From CAZNER01 sp964572065 (GTDB lineage Bacteria > Patescibacteriota > Dojkabacteria > JAHIVN01), in the NCBI GenBank assembly GCA_964572065.1, contig CAZNER010000040.1:1-17754 (forward strand): 17,754 nucleotides of DNA, in the 5' to 3' direction. The position numbers were made by a program, and so were the translations under genes. The notes under the pieces are model-generated. The model searched no databases, was not told the DNA's origin, and saw only the letters and a program-made list of their open reading frames with translations. Each line of letters starts with the position of its first letter. Position 1 is the stretch's first letter. This document shows positions 14,735 through 17,754 of this stretch, in pieces.

Positions 14735-15358
14735 TTATTTATCTATTATTCTCTCTTTTCCAAGAACATTGATTTTGTTATTCTCAACTGTAATTGCTTC
14801 TCCATTTTTAATCAAATATAATCTGCCCTTTTCCCATCTCTTTTTAATCTCATCATAATCCTTTTCTTCATAATGCGGATAAATCTCAAAATCTATAAGT
14901 CCCAAACCGGGAATTAATGATGCACCAGGTTCAGCCTCACCAATATACCACTCAGCTATATTTTGTGTCTTTGCACAAATCAGACTTCCAGCACTTGATC
15001 CAATATAAATTGTACCGTTATTTAATATATCTGGTAAAATTTTATCCAATTTAGTTCTTTTTATCCAATAAAGAAGATATCCGGACATACCACCAGCCAT
15101 CCAAATAATATCTGCTTCACACAAAGGTGCAGTAATGTCCGAATAACAAGAGTCCTCTAATTGAACAATCTTTAAATCCATTCCTAAACTTTGAGCAATT
15201 TTAACTGACTCTCCGCCTTTCCACGAACCATAATATTTTCCATTTGCAGCAGTTGGAATATAGACAGCTTTCATTCCCTTAAGATCTCTTTTCACGAATT
15301 TTTTAAACTTCTTTAAACTTTCAGGATGTTTAGCTTCAGAAGCAAGAAATAGTTTCAT
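14735..15358 (-). CDS. Peptidase S51 family protein (PepE-like)
   Basis: S51 peptidases include aspartyl dipeptidase PepE and cyanophycinase. This 207-aa protein carries the glycine-rich MAGGMSGYLL (87-96), the nucleophile elbow GSSAGS (120-125) with Ser122 as likely nucleophile, and PHY with His162. An acidic residue in GEAIT near E188 may complete the triad. It is slightly shorter than E. coli PepE (229). The fold is a class-I glutamine-amidotransferase-like alpha/beta domain, cytoplasmic since there is no signal peptide. It starts 2 nt after the stop of the kinase-like gene, so translation is probably coupled. The exact peptide substrate is not predictable. Confidence 0.88.
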   Translation of the reverse strand: MKLFLASEAKHPESLKKFKKFVKRDLKGMKAVYIPTAANGKYYGSWKGGESVKIAQSLGMDLKIVQLEDSCYSDITAPLCEADIIWMAGGMSGYLLYWIKRTKLDKILPDILNNGTIYIGSSAGSLICAKTQNIAEWYIGEAEPGASLIPGLGLIDFEIYPHYEEKDYDEIKKRWEKGRLYLIKNGEAITVENNKINVLGKERIIDK

Positions 15359-15360
15359 TT

Positions 15361-16338
15361 TTATTTAGTTAAATTTATCTTATTTATACCTTGTCTACCA
15401 GCTTCCATCCAATGATCATTTTCTTCGCTTTCTCCCATATCTATAGCAGACTTCGCAGCACCAATTATATGCATTGCATGAGCAGCTTTAATATATAAAG
15501 GCAGCGTTTCTAATTCTAAATATGTTAATTTAATATATTTTTGATAAACACTTAACGTCCTTTTATAGACTTCTTTGAAACCTTCTGATTTTTTAGGATC
15601 AAAAAGAATATCACACAACATTACTGCAAGTTCTTGAATTCTAGGGTAATAATTTGATACAGCAAAATCTAATATCAAAAGATCCCCATCTTTTGATTTC
15701 ATCACATTTGTATCTATGATATCACCATGTACAAAACAATGTGGTAATGACTCTATATCTATTTGAGAAAATTGATCTACAATAGGTTGAATTAAATCAA
15801 TATCACTTTGTTTTAATTTATCTTTAATTTCTTTATACTCCTTTAAAAAATTCACTACAGCCCAGCTGTCATAAAGGAAAGTTGGCTTAAAATCAATCTT
15901 ATTTATAAGTGCTGCCTGCTCGATAAGTATATTTTGTTCAGCCTCAGTTGGTTTTTGTTTTAAATCAAAAAAAGTCTTACCATCTATATATTCTAAAACT
16001 ATTAGTCTAATCATGCCATCTTTAGTATCAATCTCATACAAACCGCCTTGATTCGATTTATATAATTTAGGATGCCTAATATTGTTCTTTAATGCAGTAT
16101 TTATAATTTCAACATACCTCTTACATTCTTTTTCATCCCGAAAATCTGCTAAGAATTTAACAAAATATTTATATTTATCAGTCTCCAATATAACATTGAA
16201 ATCCTCATATCCTACTCCAACTACTTCGTGGCTTTTATATTTACCTAAATTATAATCTTTAGCAACCTGCTTTAATAATATTGTTATATCACCTTGATAT
16301 TTTATTCTTTTTTGAAATGGATGAGGTTTTGAATTCAT
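15361..16338 (-). CDS. Aminoglycoside-phosphotransferase-fold kinase
   Basis: The 325-aa protein belongs to the APH/choline kinase superfamily. It has a nucleotide-binding Lys in YFVKF (K61), a hinge VLEYIDG (114-120), the catalytic loop VHGDIIDTNV (203-212; D206, N211) and the metal-binding LDFAVSN (223-229; D224). Family members phosphorylate antibiotics, homoserine, choline, hydroxylysine or other small molecules; nothing here selects one. A resistance role is possible but not supported. It sits between the YecM-like and S51 genes with gaps of 19 and 2 bp. No Shine-Dalgarno sequence. The catalytic residues are all present, so it is likely active. Confidence 0.87.
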   Translation of the reverse strand: MNSKPHPFQKRIKYQGDITILLKQVAKDYNLGKYKSHEVVGVGYEDFNVILETDKYKYFVKFLADFRDEKECKRYVEIINTALKNNIRHPKLYKSNQGGLYEIDTKDGMIRLIVLEYIDGKTFFDLKQKPTEAEQNILIEQAALINKIDFKPTFLYDSWAVVNFLKEYKEIKDKLKQSDIDLIQPIVDQFSQIDIESLPHCFVHGDIIDTNVMKSKDGDLLILDFAVSNYYPRIQELAVMLCDILFDPKKSEGFKEVYKRTLSVYQKYIKLTYLELETLPLYIKAAHAMHIIGAAKSAIDMGESEENDHWMEAGRQGINKINLTK

Positions 16339-16357
16339 ACTTTGCTTTCTTAATAAA

Positions 16358-16849
16358 TTATGCCTTCTTTATCCTCTCAACCTCTTTTAAAACAGCTCTT
16401 CTAGGAAATTTAACTCTAGTTTTTTCATCCAATCTTAAAATCAGCATTGGAAATATCTCTCTATCAATAACCGAGGTATCCCATTCAACATTTGGGTACT
16501 TTTGTATAAAATTTTCAAGACCAATATGAGGAATAACTTCAATATGCTCCCAGTCAGAATCGACTTTTTGACCTAGTTTTGGAGAGACAATTTCAATTGC
16601 TTCAATTATTTGATCCTTGTATTCAAGAGGTTTAAACAATTTAAATATTGCAACTTTTTTCTCTCCCACTTGCGTATCCTGTTTTACTTCGCCAAATTTT
16701 TTCAACTCAGATTTCTTTTCATTATAATCTTCGGTAGATGAAGCTTGATATCCTAAATGATCAATTTTTAATTCTGAAGTATCAATCCCTTTTTCTTCAA
16801 GTTGAGCAAATAGTCGATCTATAAATTTTTTATAATCTTTAAGAATCAT
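16358..16849 (-). CDS. YecM-like VOC-fold metal-binding protein
   Basis: The 163-aa protein resembles E. coli YecM, a single-domain protein with a vicinal-oxygen-chelate fold and unknown reaction. Shared features are the DHLGYQ segment (30-35, H31 a likely ligand), IFKLFKPLEY (69-77), AIEIVSPKLG (85-93), DWEHIEVI (99-106, H102 and E101 near the metal site) and the ending TRVKFPRRAVLKEVE. It is somewhat shorter than E. coli YecM. It is the second gene of the run, 22 bp after the flavodoxin gene and 19 bp before the kinase gene. Function is unknown; a lyase or isomerase activity would fit the fold. Confidence 0.8.
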   Translation of the reverse strand: MILKDYKKFIDRLFAQLEEKGIDTSELKIDHLGYQASSTEDYNEKKSELKKFGEVKQDTQVGEKKVAIFKLFKPLEYKDQIIEAIEIVSPKLGQKVDSDWEHIEVIPHIGLENFIQKYPNVEWDTSVIDREIFPMLILRLDEKTRVKFPRRAVLKEVERIKKA

Positions 16850-16871
16850 TTATTCATTTTAATAAATAATT

Positions 16872-17333
16872 TCAAACTAATCCTTTCCCCCATTCTTTTG
16901 CCCTCTCTAGTTCTCCATCTACCAGCGGACCTTCTTTGCCTGAAACAAAAAATGTTTCTGATTTAATAATGTTAGCTCCTTTTTTCTTTAAATCATTTGC
17001 AATGCGTTTTGCAGCATAACCAAAGAAATTTATAATTGCTTTTAGGAAAAATTTCTGTCCTTCTGAAGGAATGCCTGTATCAAAAGCAGCTGCTTTTATA
17101 TTTTTCAAACCATTTTCAGGAATACTGTCTAAAAATTTCTTAGTTTCTTGAGACGGTCTTCCTCCATGGGTTGGCGAGCCAACTATGATCATATCAATTC
17201 CCTGCATATCTCCCTTTTTTGCTTCTTTTGCCCTGACTAATTTAATATCATCATTACTTAATCCATCTCTGACAGATTCAGCAACTTTTTGTGTATTTCC
17301 ATAAAGTGAATCGTAAACTATAAGGATTTTCAT
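16872..17333 (-). CDS. Flavodoxin-like FMN-binding protein
   Basis: The 153-aa protein is a flavodoxin fold electron carrier. The N-terminal strand KILIVYDS leads to the FMN phosphate loop SLYGNTQKVA (9-18), followed by IIVGSPTHGGRPS (49-61), the region around the isoalloxazine ring, and FDTGIPSEG. The loop FFVSGKEGPLVDGELERAKEWG near the end matches single-domain flavodoxins that act with reductases or oxidases. Its redox partners are not encoded in the window. It is the first gene of the five-gene run and has a good promoter 22-50 nt upstream. The ATG at 17333 precedes the conserved strand directly; the stop is TGA. Confidence 0.92.
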   Translation of the reverse strand: MKILIVYDSLYGNTQKVAESVRDGLSNDDIKLVRAKEAKKGDMQGIDMIIVGSPTHGGRPSQETKKFLDSIPENGLKNIKAAAFDTGIPSEGQKFFLKAIINFFGYAAKRIANDLKKKGANIIKSETFFVSGKEGPLVDGELERAKEWGKGLV

Positions 17334-17354
17334 GGGCGTTTTGGTAAGAAATTA

Positions 17355-17383
17355 ATTCTAATTTTATTATTTGATCATAACAA
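17355..17383 (-). promoter_or_regulatory. Predicted promoter of the flavodoxin-to-MazG operon
   Basis: A -35 TTGTTA (17378-17383), a 17-nt spacer and -10 TAGAAT (17355-17360) predict a start near 17348, about 14 nt before the flavodoxin ATG at 17333. It would serve all five genes, whose gaps are 22, 19, 2 and 17 bp. Confidence 0.55.
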
Positions 17384-17467
17384 AATATGGTGAGTTTAGG
17401 AAGGAAGATATATAAATAAACTAGTAATCTCCCTATACCCTTAAAATATTTAATTCTAGTAATATTT

Positions 17468-17486
17468 TACATCAATGATTGATGTA
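17468..17486. repeat. 19-bp perfect palindrome (operator candidate)
   Basis: TACATCAAT and ATTGATGTA flank a single G: 9-bp arms, perfectly matched. It overlaps the -35 of the plus-strand promoter candidate at 17479-17507. This fits a dimeric helix-turn-helix repressor site. It is not followed by a T tract, so it is not a terminator. Confidence 0.5.
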
Positions 17487-17507
17487 TCCCTCATTTTTGT
17501 CTATACT
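17479..17507 (+). promoter_or_regulatory. Predicted plus-strand promoter
   Basis: TTGATG (17479-17484), 17 nt, then TATACT (17502-17507), predicting a start near 17514, about 34 nt before the ATG at 17548. The rest of the 421-bp stretch (17334-17754) holds no intact gene. Confidence 0.5.
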
Positions 17508-17547
17508 ATAAACACTACAAAGTAAATCAGAATGACAAATTTATTTC

Positions 17548-17631
17548 ATGAAAACTTCAAAAAAAGAACAAGTTGATAAAATAAATTTCAGAGAATTTCT
17601 TATAATCTCCAAGTGGACTTTTCAACTATAA
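17548..17631 (+). pseudogene. Short frame resembling the start of an ABC transporter gene, probably broken
   Basis: From ATG 17548 the frame reads 27 residues, including INFREFLIISKWTFQL, and stops at TAA 17629. The FREFL..SKWTF pattern recalls the N-terminus of ABC transporters with fused membrane and ATPase domains, just before the first membrane helix. A shift near 17621-17629 would continue into a hydrophobic stretch (SKQIVIFFFIL), as expected of that helix, before another stop. So this may be a decaying copy or a real 27-aa peptide. The evidence is a short weak resemblance only; the rest would lie beyond the right edge. Confidence 0.35.
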
Positions 17632-17754
17632 GTATAAGTAAACAAATTGTTATATTTTTTTTCATTTTAACATGTAAAAATTAGCTGACTAACTATATCG
17701 AACAATAAATAAAAATTCAATTATTATTGATTTTATTAGGCTCGAACTGGAAAA

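Noticed and set aside
17421..17463. Direct repeat CTAGTAAT twice, 35 bp apart
   Set aside because: Eight bases in AT-rich DNA are expected by chance; there is no further symmetry.
17730..17754. tRNA-like T-loop letters (TTCGAGC) at the right edge, minus strand
   Set aside because: The flanking bases do not form a 5-bp T stem, and no acceptor or anticodon stem can be drawn.
1..17754. Alternative genetic code with TGA as glycine (as in Gracilibacteria)
   Set aside because: TGA ends the MazG-like and flavodoxin genes at the expected lengths, and no gene contains in-frame TGA.
1..17754. CRISPR array, insertion sequence or integrated element
   Set aside because: No regularly spaced repeats, transposase or integrase motifs, or flanking duplications were seen.

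Overview
The window is AT-rich DNA (about one third GC by eye) from a bacterium with the standard code: TGA ends at least two genes (positions 14358-14360 and 16872-16874) and tryptophan is read from TGG. Bacterial RNA polymerase beta and beta', S12, S7, L34 and RNase P protein are all present. Short proteins, tiny intergenic gaps, almost no Shine-Dalgarno sequences, isolated pilN/pilO-like genes and a divergent RNA polymerase point to a Candidate Phyla Radiation (Patescibacteria) genome, perhaps Dojkabacteria, Katanobacteria or Microgenomates. The phylum-level guess is inference; the class is not resolved.

Layout. 1-686 (minus): start of a methylthioadenosine/purine nucleoside phosphorylase gene, preceded by an Mpg/AAG DNA glycosylase gene. 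787-1329 (plus): rpmH-rnpA, a remnant of the usual dnaA-rpmH-rnpA-yidC cluster. 1334-9518 (minus): rpoB-rpoC-rpsL-rpsG, running head-on into rnpA with a 4-nt gap. The operon has a consensus-like promoter near 9676-9704 and a leader of about 150 nt holding a terminator-like hairpin. 9730-12058 (minus): a glutaminyl cyclase, then pilN-like, pilO-like and a small membrane protein. 12181-13449 (plus): a membrane-anchored surface protein with an acidic linker and an Ig-like domain. 13460-13837 (minus): a decayed gene. 13969-14349 (plus): a cupin. 14358-17333 (minus): a tight five-gene run of flavodoxin, YecM-like protein, APH-type kinase, S51 peptidase and MazG-like pyrophosphohydrolase. 17334-17754: no intact gene, but a promoter, a 19-bp palindrome and a short frame that may be the broken start of an ABC transporter gene.

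How it works together. The left half is core transcription and translation machinery in a rearranged order: rplJL is missing before rpoB and fusA/tuf after rpsG. The middle is envelope and secretion related: pilus inner-membrane parts, an extracellular cyclase and an anchored surface protein share a divergent intergenic region. The right half is a small accessory operon of housekeeping enzymes.

No CRISPR array, transposase, tRNA or rRNA gene was found, and nothing amounts to a clearly new defence or mobile system. The most interesting signals are the attenuator-like rpoB leader, the divergent rifampicin pocket and trigger loop of the polymerase, the decayed gene at 13460-13837, the near absence of Shine-Dalgarno sequences, and a G7 tract in the surface-protein gene.
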